The notes: generated by a model not told the origin, from the letters alone. Numbered from the stretch's first letter, positions 29,195-37,626 are shown. The stretch is DNA of 64,000 nucleotides from Micromonospora sp. NBC_00421 (GCF_036017915.1 NZ_CP107929.1:7167839-7231838), one strand, 5' to 3'. A program made the numbers and translations.

Positions 29195-29641
29195 ATGGCG
29201 GACCGTTTCGTCTACCACTGCACCCTGCGCTGGTCCGACCTGGACGCGTACGGCCACGTCAACAACTCGCGCTTCCTCACCCTGTACGAGGAGGCGCGGG
29301 TGGCGTTGATGTTCGCCGGCGGCAAGGCGTGGGGGGTCGGCTCGTTCGCCGACGGGGTCGTCATCCGCCGACACGAGGTCGACTACCTGCGCCCGGTCGA
29401 CTACGCGCTCGGCCGGGCGACCGCCGAGGCCGCGCCGACCGTCCGGATCGAGCTGTGGGTGGAGCGGATCCGGGCCGCCTCGTTCACCGTCGCCTACGAG
29501 CTGTACGACGGTGCGGTGCTGGCCAGCACCGCCCGTTCGGTGCTGGTCCCGTTCGACCTGGTCGAGAAGCGGCCCCGCCGGCTCAGCGACGACGAGCGGG
29601 CCTTCCTGGCGTCGTGGGCCCTGACCGGCGGAGCGGCGTGA
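29195..29641 (+). CDS. Hotdog-fold acyl-CoA thioesterase
   Basis: 148 residues, ATG 2 bases after the ettA stop. The 4HBT signature is RWSDLDAYGHVNNSRFLTLYEEAR, seen as WSDLDAYGHVNNSRFL with the catalytic Asp in DLDAYGHVNN. This is the YbgC/FadM-type hotdog fold that hydrolyses acyl-CoA or acyl-ACP. It shares a transcript with ettA and overlaps the next gene by 4 bases (GTGA). The substrate is unknown. Confidence 0.93.
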   Translation: MADRFVYHCTLRWSDLDAYGHVNNSRFLTLYEEARVALMFAGGKAWGVGSFADGVVIRRHEVDYLRPVDYALGRATAEAAPTVRIELWVERIRAASFTVAYELYDGAVLASTARSVLVPFDLVEKRPRRLSDDERAFLASWALTGGAA

Positions 29642-30450
29642 ACGCCGGGTCGCCCGCCCACCAGGGGCGCGGGGACACTCCCCACCCGGTTCACGCAGGC
29701 GCGGCCGACGCGGGGCGCGGGGACGTCGCCCACGCCGGGCGCGGGGACACGGCCGACGCGGGGGCCTTCCTCGCCCGGCTGGTGCGCTTCGACCCGGCCA
29801 CGGTGGTCCGGTTGCGCCCGCTGGCCGATGTCGGCCGTACCGCCCTCTGGGCCCGGTTGCCGTGGGACGTGCTTGTGGTCCGGACGGTGGCGGGGCGGGC
29901 CCCGGCCGACGTCACGGTGGTCGCGGCCGAGCTGCTGGCCCGGTTGGCCCCGGCCGACGCCGGGCCGCCCGCGGCCGGCGATGCCCTGGCCGACGGCGAC
30001 CGGTGGCCCTGGCCGTTGCCCCCGGCCCGGGACGACCGGTGGCGCTGGCCGCTGCCCCCGGCGGCGAGTCGACCGGTCGAGGCGCTGCCCGCCGCCGAGC
30101 TGAGAGGGATCGCCGAGGCGGCGGCGGGCACCCTGCGTGCCGCCGCCACCGAGGGGGTACGCGGTCGCGCGGTGGGGCAGCGGATGCTGCGGGACGCGCT
30201 GTTGGACCATGTCGCGGTGACCGTCACCCCGGACACCGGGCCGACCGAGCCGGTGGAGGTGACCCAACGACTGGTGCAGGGTCTGGTCCGGATGGGATTC
30301 CTCGGCCCGGCCGGTGGCGGTGGGGCGAGGGAGGTCCAGGTCCGGGTGGCCGGTCGGTGGGTCGGCCTGGTGGGACCATACGGAGCCGCCTGGTCGCGGA
30401 AAGTTCCCGATCTCGCAATTCGTCCGGTACGGGATCAGCCGAAAGTATGA
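29638..30450 (+). CDS. Unknown protein translationally coupled to the thioesterase
   Basis: GTG start inside the stop region of the thioesterase gene. The 270-residue protein is not recognised. The first 40 residues are Gly/Ala/His/Asp-rich repeats (HAGRGDTADAG type), encoded by a short tandem DNA repeat of GCGCGGGGAC. The middle holds conserved-looking LVRFDPATVVRLRPLA and ALWARLPWDVLVVRTV, then two near copies of DRWxWPLPPA. The rest is predicted helical with no membrane segments. The coupling with the thioesterase suggests a joint role, but none can be named. Confidence 0.75.
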   Translation: MNAGSPAHQGRGDTPHPVHAGAADAGRGDVAHAGRGDTADAGAFLARLVRFDPATVVRLRPLADVGRTALWARLPWDVLVVRTVAGRAPADVTVVAAELLARLAPADAGPPAAGDALADGDRWPWPLPPARDDRWRWPLPPAASRPVEALPAAELRGIAEAAAGTLRAAATEGVRGRAVGQRMLRDALLDHVAVTVTPDTGPTEPVEVTQRLVQGLVRMGFLGPAGGGGAREVQVRVAGRWVGLVGPYGAAWSRKVPDLAIRPVRDQPKV

Positions 30451-30526
30451 CCCCGGCTCATTCTTCCGGACTGGGGCTGCCGTTGGGGGGGTGTCTCAAC
30501 CCGGCTGTCCGGGTACCGTCCATCCT

Positions 30527-30558
30527 CGGATCCAACGCACCGTAGGCGATTGGATCCG
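30527..30558. terminator. Hairpin with 9-bp perfect stem
   Basis: CGGATCCAA (30527-30535) pairs exactly with TTGGATCCG (30550-30558). It lies 24 bases before the YbjN start and 76 bases after the previous stop, so it may end the ettA operon or act as an operator/attenuator for the next gene. Confidence 0.5.
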
Positions 30559-30581
30559 CTGGGGAGTGAGGTGCGCGAGCG

Positions 30582-31163
30582 ATGCCGTGGTGGTCATGGC
30601 GCCCTGGTCCCGCCGCTGGCGGCGACTCGGAAACTCGAAGCGGGATCACGGTGGACAGTGTCCGGGTGGGGCCACCGTCCCCCCGCCAGCCGGCGGACGA
30701 CTGTCCGGTCAGCGAGCGGCCGGTGGTGACCGACCGGCCGGTCTCCGTGGCACCGGTCACCCTCGCCCGGGTCTGTGACGCGCTCGATCTGCTCGACGTG
30801 CGTTATCTGGCCGACGGCGACGGCAACCTGCTGGCCATGTGGGAACGGCACGCGGTGCTGGTCACCCTCGAGGGCCCCGAGGACGAGATCCTGGTGATGC
30901 GGGCCCGTCCACACGCGACCGTCCCGCCGGACTGGGCAGACCGGGCCTACCGGGTGGTCAACGAGTGGAACCACACCCGGCGGTTCTGCAAGGCCTATGT
31001 CGGTGACCCGACCGAGCGCGGCCAACTGCCCATCTACGCCGAGTTGCAGGTGCCGCTCGGTGCCGGGGCGCACGATGCCCTGCTGGTGGAGATGCTGGAC
31101 TGCGGGGCGGCAGTGGCGACCACCTTCGTCGACTGGTTGCACGACGAGGGCGCCCTGCTCTGA
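30582..31163 (+). CDS. YbjN domain-containing protein
   Basis: 193 residues. Residues 60-190 match the YbjN domain, an alpha/beta fold related to type III secretion chaperones that is widespread in actinobacteria: LDLLDVRYLADGDGNLLAMW, VNEWNHTRRFCKAYV and CGAAVATTFVDWLHDE are visible landmarks. The first 45 residues are low-complexity. Start ATG 30582 is chosen because the upstream region is the hairpin; the internal GTG codons would shorten the protein to the domain alone. The molecular role of the family is unclear (stress or adaptor function). Confidence 0.85.
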   Translation: MPWWSWRPGPAAGGDSETRSGITVDSVRVGPPSPRQPADDCPVSERPVVTDRPVSVAPVTLARVCDALDLLDVRYLADGDGNLLAMWERHAVLVTLEGPEDEILVMRARPHATVPPDWADRAYRVVNEWNHTRRFCKAYVGDPTERGQLPIYAELQVPLGAGAHDALLVEMLDCGAAVATTFVDWLHDEGALL

Positions 31164-31180
31164 GCGGGCGGCCGGTGCGG

Positions 31181-31603
31181 TCAGCCGGAGGCCGGGTCCT
31201 CCATCACGTTGACCATGAAGTAGGCCGACCGCTCCAGGTAGTCCCAGAGGGCGGTGGCGGTCTCCGGCGGCAGCGCCAACTCGTCCACCGCGTGGCGCAT
31301 GTGGCGCAGCCAGGCGTCCCGCTCGGCCGCGCCGATCCGGAACGGTGCGTGCCGCATCCGCAGCCGGGGGTGCCCCCGCTGGGCGGAGTAGGTGTTCGGG
31401 CCGCCCCAGTACTGCATCAGGAAGAGCGTCATCCGCTCGGCGGCCGGCCCGAGGTCGTCCTCCGGGTACATCGGCCGCAGCAGCGGGTCGGTGGCGATGC
31501 CGGCGTAGAACCTGTCGACCAACCTGCGGAAGGTGGGCTCACCGCCGACGGCCTCGAAGAGGGTCATCGACGGAACGGGCCGGGACTCGCCTGCGGAATT
31601 CAC
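31181..31603 (-). CDS. glbO: Truncated haemoglobin, group II (trHbO)
   Basis: 140 residues, complete. The 2-on-2 globin pattern is [60 protein letters not shown] and HAPFRIG, which includes the proximal His; the distal Tyr is in the YAGI helix region and Trp is in DAWL. It binds haem and oxygen or NO in the cytoplasm. Convergent with ybjN with only 17 bases between the stop codons. GlbO is also found in this conserved actinobacterial neighbourhood. Confidence 0.96.
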   Translation of the reverse strand: MNSAGESRPVPSMTLFEAVGGEPTFRRLVDRFYAGIATDPLLRPMYPEDDLGPAAERMTLFLMQYWGGPNTYSAQRGHPRLRMRHAPFRIGAAERDAWLRHMRHAVDELALPPETATALWDYLERSAYFMVNVMEDPASG

Positions 31604-31654
31604 CGTTCCATCCTGCCAGGTGTGGCGGTGCCACGAGCGCCGCCGCCCGGCCGA

Positions 31655-33022
31655 TCACGTCACAGCGTGCCGGTGACCGGCCTGCTCGCCGACCCGCGTC
31701 GGCGCCGTGCCGGGCCGGTCGTCCGGCTGCGGACCGGTGGCGGCATTGGCCAGGTCAGCGGCCTTCACGGCGGCGTCGACGGTCGTCCGGGCCGGCCAGC
31801 GCAGCGCGGTGACCAGCATCAGCAGCACCCCCGCGGCGCTCCACACCCCCACCACCACCGGCACCGAGAAGCGATCGGCGAGCAGGCCGGTGGCCAGCAC
31901 CGCGCTACCCTGGATCACCTGGATACCGGTCGCCATCACGCCGAAGGCACGGGCCCGGTAGCCGTTGGGCAGGGCCCGGACGAAGAGGCCGTTCGCCGTC
32001 GGGATCAGACCGGCGACCGCGAAGCCACAGGCCGCCGCGAGCAGGGCGACCACCACCGGCGGGGGATTCAGCAGCGCCGGGACCAGGACCAACGGGGCGA
32101 GCACCGCCAGTGGTCGCATCAGGGCGAGCCGGCCGGCAGGTGACACCAACCGCCCCACGAGCAGGCCGCCGACGATGTAACCGACCGGGTTGGCCGCCAT
32201 GATGACGGCCTGGGCGGCGCCGGAGTCCAGGCCGTTGCCGGAGCGCTCTCCGGCCCAGGCCGCAGCGAGACCCTCCGGGACGATCGAGAAGAGCATGGCG
32301 CTGAACACCAGCAGGCTGACCGCCCGCAGGACCGGGGTGCCGAAGACGATCCGGAAGCCCTCGCCGGTCTCCCGCAGCAGATGGGTGCGGTGCGCCGCAC
32401 TCAGCGTCGGCTCGCGATCGTGGACGCCGAACTGGACGATCAGGGCCGACAGGCCGAAGGTGGCCGCGTTGAGCAGCAGCGCCGCCGTCGGACTGACCGC
32501 GGCGACCGCCGCGCCGGCCAGATAGCCGACCACCTGTGCGGCCTGGCTGGCGCTCGCGTTGAGCGACAGGCCCAGCACCAACCGGTCACCGGTGAGGATC
32601 ACCGGCAACAGCGCCGATCGGGCGGCCTGCCCGGGTGGGTTGGCGAGGGTGGCGGCGAAGAGCAGGGCCAGGATCGCCCAGACCGGCAGACCGGGCAGCA
32701 CGATCAGGGCGGTCAGCACCATCCGGATAACGTCGCAGGTCACCATCACCTGCCGGTGCCGGTGCCGCTCGGCCAGCGCGGCGAGCAGTGGACCGCCGAC
32801 CAGCCACGGCAGGTAACTGACCGCGAACGCGGCGGCGGAGAGGGCGACGGACCTGCTCTCCTGGTAGACCAGCACGGTGACCGCGGCCTTGGCGACGTAG
32901 TCACCGACCCAGGACAGGACGCTGGCGCCGAAGACCGCTCGGAACTCGGCCCGGCCGAACACCTCACGGAAGGTGGCCGGGTGGTCCGGATCGGGTCGCT
33001 GGTCGGACACCGTCGCCTCCAT
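31655..33022 (-). CDS. MFS transporter (drug efflux-type)
   Basis: I start at ATG 33022 (first residues MEATVSDQRP); the upstream GTG adds a basic segment without hydrophobicity. The 455-residue protein has about 12 hydrophobic segments. The N-terminal AVFGASVLSWVGDYVAKAAV and the loop LAERHRHRQVMV after TM2 match the enterobactin-exporter/MFS_3-type group. The C-terminal 40 residues are hydrophilic. The substrate is unknown. It precedes glbO on the same strand with 51 bases between them; a shared transcript is possible. Confidence 0.92.
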   Translation of the reverse strand: MEATVSDQRPDPDHPATFREVFGRAEFRAVFGASVLSWVGDYVAKAAVTVLVYQESRSVALSAAAFAVSYLPWLVGGPLLAALAERHRHRQVMVTCDVIRMVLTALIVLPGLPVWAILALLFAATLANPPGQAARSALLPVILTGDRLVLGLSLNASASQAAQVVGYLAGAAVAAVSPTAALLLNAATFGLSALIVQFGVHDREPTLSAAHRTHLLRETGEGFRIVFGTPVLRAVSLLVFSAMLFSIVPEGLAAAWAGERSGNGLDSGAAQAVIMAANPVGYIVGGLLVGRLVSPAGRLALMRPLAVLAPLVLVPALLNPPPVVVALLAAACGFAVAGLIPTANGLFVRALPNGYRARAFGVMATGIQVIQGSAVLATGLLADRFSVPVVVGVWSAAGVLLMLVTALRWPARTTVDAAVKAADLANAATGPQPDDRPGTAPTRVGEQAGHRHAVT

Positions 33023-33287
33023 CGTGCCCCGACGCCGGCCACTTGTGATGGCCCGGCGGGGCACCGTCGTCAGATTCGCGGATCAGCGATGACGCGATCA
33101 CGCTCCTCGGGAACGCGTGCACCGGATTCTGCCCGATCGTCTGACAACTGACTAGGGCGAACGGATTGATCGTCGTATCCCCGACTGAACGAACGGACGA
33201 TACCCGAGGGGTCAGCCGGTGCGCGAGCAGCGCCCTTCGGGTGGCCGCAACCCGTGTGGACGGCCCTGCGGAGCCACACTGTGGACG

Positions 33288-34406
33288 TCAGGTCGCGCTG
33301 CCCTGCCCGGTGCCGGTGAGGCCGCTCTGCCCGGTGCCGGTGGGGGCGGCCGGGCCGGGGGCGGCGGGGCCGGTGGTCATGCCGACCGGCGGCAGCCCCG
33401 GATAGAGCCGGGCCGCCGCGATCCGCGCGGTGATGCCCGAGTTCTCCAGCGCCTCGGCGAGCCTGCGGCGCAACTCCCGGCCGACCGCGAACTGGCCCTC
33501 CGCGGTGGTCTTGACCACCGTACGGATCACCGCGCCGTCGACCGTCACCTGCTCGACCCCGAGCACGTCGGGTGGCTCGACGATCTCCGGGGCCAGCTCC
33601 GGGTCCATCGCCACCGAGGCGGCGGCCGTCCGCAACACCGCGTTGGCCTCCTCGCTGCCGGCGAACCCGATCGGCAGGTCGATCACGACCAGCGCCCAGC
33701 CCTGGCTCTTGTTGCCCACCCGGATGATCTCGCCGTTGCGGATGTACCAGAGCACCCCACGACCGTCGCGGACCGTGGTGACCCGCAGCCCCACCGCCTC
33801 GACCACCCCGGTCGCCTCGCCCAGGTCGACCGTGTCGCCGACCCCGTACTGGTCCTCGATCAGCATGAACAGCCCGGCGATCAGATCCTTCACCAGGCTC
33901 TGCGCGCCGAAACCGAGCGCCACTCCGGCGATCCCGGCGCTGGCCAGCAGCGGGGCCAGGTCGAAGCTGAACTCGCGCAGGATCATCAGCAGGGCGATGC
34001 CGAAGACGAACGCGGTGACCAGGCTGCGCAGCACGGAGCCGATCGCCTCGGCGCGTTGGCGACGCCGTTCGGGCACGAACTCGGTCGGGTCGAGCGTGGC
34101 GGTGGGCACCCGCTCGCGCAGTGGACGCAGCAGCGTGGGCACCGCCCCGTCGGTGGTGGTACGGACCAGCCGGTTGATCGTCCGGTGCAGCGCCCACCGG
34201 GCCACCAGTGCCAGCAACAGGATCAACACCACCCGTAGCGGCTTGAGCAGGATCCAGTAGCTCCCCTCGGCGAACCAGTCCGAACCGGTCACCCGGTACA
34301 GGTATTCGCAGGAGGTGCTGCCCTGGCAGTCGGCACCCGAGCTGCTGCTCGGTTCCGGGCTCGGTGCGGCGGGCAGGACGACGGACCACAGGCTGACGGC
34401 GCTCAC
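33288..34406 (-). CDS. MscS family mechanosensitive ion channel
   Basis: Start GTG 34406 (first residues MSAVSLWSVV); longer frames upstream are not hydrophobic. The 372-residue protein has three membrane helices: a first near residue 50 (PLRVVLILLLALVARWAL), a second near 135 (VLRSLVTAFVFGIALLMIL), and the pore-lining third helix LLASAGIAGVALGFGAQSLVKD, seen as AGIAGVALGFGAQSLVKD. The beta domain has DQYGVGDTVDLGEATGVVEA and YIRNGEIIRVGNKS. The C-terminus is a Gly/Pro/Thr-rich tail with GTGQ repeats. It opens on membrane tension. The 265-base region between it and the MFS gene holds no gene. Confidence 0.95.
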   Translation of the reverse strand: MSAVSLWSVVLPAAPSPEPSSSSGADCQGSTSCEYLYRVTGSDWFAEGSYWILLKPLRVVLILLLALVARWALHRTINRLVRTTTDGAVPTLLRPLRERVPTATLDPTEFVPERRRQRAEAIGSVLRSLVTAFVFGIALLMILREFSFDLAPLLASAGIAGVALGFGAQSLVKDLIAGLFMLIEDQYGVGDTVDLGEATGVVEAVGLRVTTVRDGRGVLWYIRNGEIIRVGNKSQGWALVVIDLPIGFAGSEEANAVLRTAAASVAMDPELAPEIVEPPDVLGVEQVTVDGAVIRTVVKTTAEGQFAVGRELRRRLAEALENSGITARIAAARLYPGLPPVGMTTGPAAPGPAAPTGTGQSGLTGTGQGSAT

Positions 34407-34605
34407 CCTGTCTTCGTACCGCAGGGGGCCGGACGCCCGACGGGCGACCCACCGCGTCCGCCCCGGGCCTCTTCCTAACACGGCGCGGATCCTCAGACGG
34501 GTACCCCGGATTGGTGCGTGCGATCCCTGGTTGAGTAGTCGGTCTGCACCCCGCGGCTTGGCGGGTAGAACTGAAGACGTGCAGCGGTCTACCTGAGGAG
34601 GCAAG

Positions 34606-34773
34606 GTGGTTCCACGCTCGCAGCCCCAGCGGGGTCGGTGCGCCGTCTGCAAACGCGTCGTAGCCCTCACCGCTGACGGAAGAGTCGGGCGGCACGACGG
34701 CACCATTCGTGCCTACGCTCCGCCCGAGGAGTGCGCCGGGAGTGGACAGCGAGCGGAAGCTACCGGGTCATGA
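34606..34773 (+). CDS. Small Cys-rich (zinc-ribbon-like) protein, 55 residues
   Basis: GTG start 8 bases after a strong GAGGAGG, ending at TGA 34773. The 55-residue translation has RCAVCKRVVALTADGRVGRH, then ECAGSGQ near the C-terminus. The CxxC pair at residues 12-15, His at 30 and Cys at 43 could bind one zinc. Sequence patterns of this kind (CxxC-V-x-ADGR-x-RH ... CxGSGQ) recur in short actinobacterial proteins. It is divergent from mscS. Too short for routine gene calls. Function unknown. Confidence 0.75.
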   Translation: MVPRSQPQRGRCAVCKRVVALTADGRVGRHDGTIRAYAPPEECAGSGQRAEATGS

Positions 34774-35137
34774 TCGACAGCGACTGCCCGGCATGAGTGA
34801 GTGCCACCGGGCGCGCGACTTGATCAATTCCAGCAATCGGCTTCAATGTGAATTCATGATCACCGGGCACGGGACCGGCCCGACTGAGCGCGGAAACTGG
34901 TGCAGAACGTCGATAGCTGTTGAGCGCCCCCGCCCTGCTCAAGAGGCGGATCTGTCCGGTTCCGGGTGATGCCTGGGCGGTGTCCGACATTAGTACGTGC
35001 AATCCGGGGTCCGATCAGGGACGATTGGCGCAACGGACGACGGTGATCCCGCCGGAGCCGGTCGGGGGTTCCCTGTTGCCCGAGGGCCGACCAGCGCAGC
35101 CAGCGGTGGGAGCGGCTGGACCGGGAGGGTGAGCACG
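34774..35137. other. Intergenic region before the HNH gene, relatively AT-rich
   Basis: 364 bases without a supported gene. Around 34820-34860 it is clearly less GC-rich than its surroundings (TTGATCAATTCCAGCAATCG). It may hold the HNH promoter (a CATTAGTA -10-like stretch near 34988) or a small RNA, but nothing decides this. Confidence 0.4.
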
Positions 35138-35683
35138 ATGCCTGACATACGACCCACGGTGGGCTCCGGCGCGCTGGTTCTCAACGCCACCTACGAGCCG
35201 CTGTGTGTCGTGTCCGTGCGTCGTGCCGCGATCCTGGTGCTCACCGCCAAGGCGGTCTGCGTCGCCGACGGTGACGGCATCCTGCACAGCGCCCACGACG
35301 CGCTGCCCGTGCCCTCGGTGGTGCGGCTGACCCGCTTCGTCCGGGTGCCCTACCGCACCCACGTCGGGCTCTCCCGGCGGGCGATCTTCGCCCGGGACGG
35401 TGGCCGCTGCGCCTACTGCCGGGGGCCGGCCGAGACCATCGACCACGTCTTCCCGCGCAGCCGGGGCGGCCGGCACGCCTGGGAGAACGTGGTCGCCGCG
35501 TGCGCCCGGTGCAACCACACCAAGGGCGACAAGACCCCGGCCGAGCTGGGTTGGCGGCTGCACAGCCTGCCGGCGGCCCCGAAGGGCAACGCCTGGCGGG
35601 TGCTCGGCCACCGCGCGCCGGACCCGCGCTGGGCGGACTGGCTCGACCTGCGCGACCCGCTACGCGAGACCGAGGCCGCCTGA
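35138..35683 (+). CDS. HNH endonuclease
   Basis: ATG 35138 with GGGAGGG nine bases upstream. 181 residues. The N-terminal LVLNATYEPLCVVSVRRA is a landmark of this actinobacterial/cyanobacterial HNH group. The nuclease domain has zinc Cys pairs C91xxC94 and C122xxC125 framing the catalytic IDHVFPRSRGG (Asp102-His103) and ENVV (Asn117). A relative lies near glbO and pepN in M. tuberculosis. The end of the gene, including its stop codon, has been duplicated in tandem (35654-35709). The nuclease fold is clear; the biological role is unknown. Confidence 0.94.
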   Translation: MPDIRPTVGSGALVLNATYEPLCVVSVRRAAILVLTAKAVCVADGDGILHSAHDALPVPSVVRLTRFVRVPYRTHVGLSRRAIFARDGGRCAYCRGPAETIDHVFPRSRGGRHAWENVVAACARCNHTKGDKTPAELGWRLHSLPAAPKGNAWRVLGHRAPDPRWADWLDLRDPLRETEAA

Positions 35684-35709
35684 CCCGCTACGCGAGACCG
35701 AGGCCGCCT
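35654..35709. repeat. 28-bp tandem duplication across the HNH stop codon
   Basis: GACCCGCTACGCGAGACCGA plus 8 more bases (35654-35681) is repeated exactly at 35682-35709. The stop TGA (35681-35683) lies at the junction, so the second copy is not translated. A recent slippage duplication. Confidence 0.9.
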
Positions 35710-35728
35710 GACCCGGGCGGTGGGCGGG

Positions 35729-36511
35729 TCAGCGGGCCCGGACCAGGGTGGCGTACACCACGAGGTTGTCGGCGTAGCCGGTCCCGCCGCCGATCCAGCG
35801 TCCGCCACAGGTGATCAACCGCAGGTTGGGGCGGCTGAAGTCGCCGAAGATCTGGTCGACCGGTAACCGTTCCTTGCCGTACCGCTGGATCTGGTCGACC
35901 TCGAAGACGGCCACCCGGCGGTCGGCGCGGGTGACCTCGATCTCGTCACCGTCACGCAACTCCTTGAGCCCGTGGAAGACCGCAGGCCCGGTGGTGGTGT
36001 CCACGTGCCCGACGATCACCGCCGGGCCGTACTGGCCGGGGGTGGGGCCCTGGTCGTACCAGCCGGCCTCCTGGGCGCGGGCGGTGTCCGGGACGGCGAT
36101 GCTGCCGTCCGGGGCGATGCCGACCTGGTGCACCGCCGCCCGCAGGTCGATGCGGGAGATGGCGATCCGGGTCGGTGGGCTCCCCGGCATGACCGGGAAC
36201 TTCTTCGGCGGCGGGCGCAGGCCGGCGATGAACCGGTCCGGCAGGACGCGCAGTCCGGTGACCCGTTCCACCCCGAGCATCGTCACGATCAGCAGCATCA
36301 CGGCGGCGATCGCCAACACCGGGAACCCTGGTCCGGATCCGGCGAACCGGCCGCCGAACGCCGGATTCCGGGGCACCGGGCGTACCGGCCGGGCCTGGGT
36401 GACCGGGTCGGTGGTGGTCACGCTGGCGGAGAACGCCTGGCCGGCGACCTGGCGGACTCGACCGGCGACCCGGCCGACGCGACCGGCGACCCGGCGGAGA
36501 CGACGGGCCAC
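35729..36511 (-). CDS. Class E/F-type sortase (transpeptidase)
   Basis: I use GTG 36511, 4 bases after the upstream gene's stop; the longer frame overlaps that gene. The 260-residue protein has a cytoplasmic repeat-rich basic start (RRVAGRVGRVAGRV), one membrane helix (VLAIAAVMLLIVTMLGV) and an extracellular sortase domain: the catalytic His in AVIVGHVDTTTGPAVF, and Cys in LRLITCGGRW; the Arg follows in the C-terminal loop. Class F-like short sortases of actinomycetes attach or cross-link surface proteins. Adjacent to a membrane-anchored Ig-like protein that is probably its substrate or partner. Confidence 0.9.
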   Translation of the reverse strand: MARRLRRVAGRVGRVAGRVRQVAGQAFSASVTTTDPVTQARPVRPVPRNPAFGGRFAGSGPGFPVLAIAAVMLLIVTMLGVERVTGLRVLPDRFIAGLRPPPKKFPVMPGSPPTRIAISRIDLRAAVHQVGIAPDGSIAVPDTARAQEAGWYDQGPTPGQYGPAVIVGHVDTTTGPAVFHGLKELRDGDEIEVTRADRRVAVFEVDQIQRYGKERLPVDQIFGDFSRPNLRLITCGGRWIGGGTGYADNLVVYATLVRAR

Positions 36512-36515
36512 CCGG

Positions 36516-37040
36516 TCAGGAGCCTGGCCGGGGCCGCCGACGGTTGCCGCCGAAGACGCCGAGCCCGGCGACCACGGCGACCACGGCCAGGCCACCGACC
36601 AGCAGCAGGGAACCGGCGCCCCGGCCGCTCGCGGTGCCTCCGCCGCCGGTAGCCGGACCCTTGCTCGGCTGGGTCATGTTCAGCACGGTCAGCATGGTCG
36701 AGGCGGTGGTGCCGTTGGCGCACCGCAGGTCGACCGGGTAGTCGCCGGGTTGCTTGTTGCCGGGGACGGTGACCGCGCCGGTGAGGAAGCCGTGGTCGGG
36801 CCGCAACACCACCCGTCCGAAGGCGTCCGAGTGCACGGTGGCCTGCTGGTTGTTGGCGTTGTCGCAGCTGGCCCGGACGGTGACCCGGGTGCCGGCCTGC
36901 GCGCTGTTCGGCGTGACCTCGACGAAGGTGTTCTCGCCGGCCCGCGCCGCTGGGGCCGCCACCAGGACGAACGCCCCGACCAGGGCGAACATCGCCAGTA
37001 CGGCGAAGACGGCACGACGGTGCAGAGTGAGCCCCCGCAT
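36516..37040 (-). CDS. Secreted Ig-like protein with C-terminal anchor (putative sortase substrate)
   Basis: 174 residues, ATG 37040 behind GGGAGGGGGG. A signal peptide of about 34 residues (VFAVLAMFALVGAFVLVAAP then AARAGE) leads into a beta-rich domain of about 90 residues with FVEVTPNSAQAGTRVTVRAS and a Cys pair (Cys near 59 and 107), like bacterial Ig-like folds. A Gly/Pro/Thr linker with KGPATGGGGTASG, one membrane helix and the basic end GNRRRPRPGS complete a cell-wall-sorting layout. The sort motif is not a canonical LPxTG. Directly precedes the sortase on the same strand. Confidence 0.85.
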   Translation of the reverse strand: MRGLTLHRRAVFAVLAMFALVGAFVLVAAPAARAGENTFVEVTPNSAQAGTRVTVRASCDNANNQQATVHSDAFGRVVLRPDHGFLTGAVTVPGNKQPGDYPVDLRCANGTTASTMLTVLNMTQPSKGPATGGGGTASGRGAGSLLLVGGLAVVAVVAGLGVFGGNRRRPRPGS

Positions 37041-37127
37041 GATTCCCCCCTCCCGGCGACGATTCGCCGGAATCCTGCGACGGGTGTGCGGGCCTGCATT
37101 CCCGCTGGCCCGGGGGCAAACCCGGAC

Positions 37128-37589
37128 TCAGCGGTGCCGGGGCCCCGGTGCGGGCGGCAACGGGGTGACCGGATGCCATTGCAGCGGGCTGGAGAGCACC
37201 ATCGTGCTGGACGGCTGCCCGTATGGGGCGAGCCGGTCGATCACCGCCTCGAACTGCCCGATCGAGCCGGCGGCGACCTTGAGCATGCTGCACGCGTCGC
37301 CGGTGATCCGGTGGATCTCCCGGATCTCGGGCCAGTCGACGACCTGCGGGTCGTGCAGGATGCAGCGGGAGCCGTAACAGGACATCCGGATCAGCGCCAC
37401 CACCGGGCGTCCGGCGCGGGTCAGGTCGACGTGGGCGTGGTAGCCGGTGACCACCCCTGACTCCTCCAGCCGGCGGACCCGTTCGGCGACCGCCGGCGGG
37501 GACAGGTGCACCCGCCGGGACAACTCGCTGTACGACAGCCGCGCGTCGGCCTGCAACTCCCGCAGCAGCGCCCAGTCCATCTCGTCCAC
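37128..37589 (-). CDS. Lrp/AsnC family transcriptional regulator
   Basis: 153 residues: N-terminal winged helix (residues 1-60, WALLRELQADARLSYSELSR, VHLSPPAVAERVRRLEESGV) and C-terminal RAM-type ligand domain (IHRITGDACSMLKVAAG). It is divergent from tryptophan 2,3-dioxygenase, and such regulators commonly control an adjacent amino-acid catabolic gene, so tryptophan or a product may be its effector. A candidate operator CTTCAGCGCCGAAG lies between the genes at 37613-37626. The last 20 residues are Pro-rich. Confidence 0.93.
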   Translation of the reverse strand: MDEMDWALLRELQADARLSYSELSRRVHLSPPAVAERVRRLEESGVVTGYHAHVDLTRAGRPVVALIRMSCYGSRCILHDPQVVDWPEIREIHRITGDACSMLKVAAGSIGQFEAVIDRLAPYGQPSSTMVLSSPLQWHPVTPLPPAPGPRHR

Positions 37590-37612
37590 GCGCTGACCTT
37601 ACCTTCGACAGG

Positions 37613-37626
37613 CTTCAGCGCCGAAG
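37613..37626. promoter_or_regulatory. Candidate operator between lrp and tdo
   Basis: CTTC-AGCGCC-GAAG is an imperfect palindrome at the midpoint of the 145-base divergent region, flanked by ACCTTCGA and CGAAAGGT, which are themselves partial inverted copies. Lrp-type sites are loose, so this is only a candidate. Confidence 0.3.

Noticed and set aside
33065..33287. Small gene between MFS and mscS genes
   Set aside because: Frames here lack a ribosome binding site and coding composition; it is likely promoter or spacer DNA.
34760..35002. 80-codon minus-strand frame before the HNH gene
   Set aside because: No Shine-Dalgarno, no domain and it overlaps the end of the 55-residue gene; left as intergenic.
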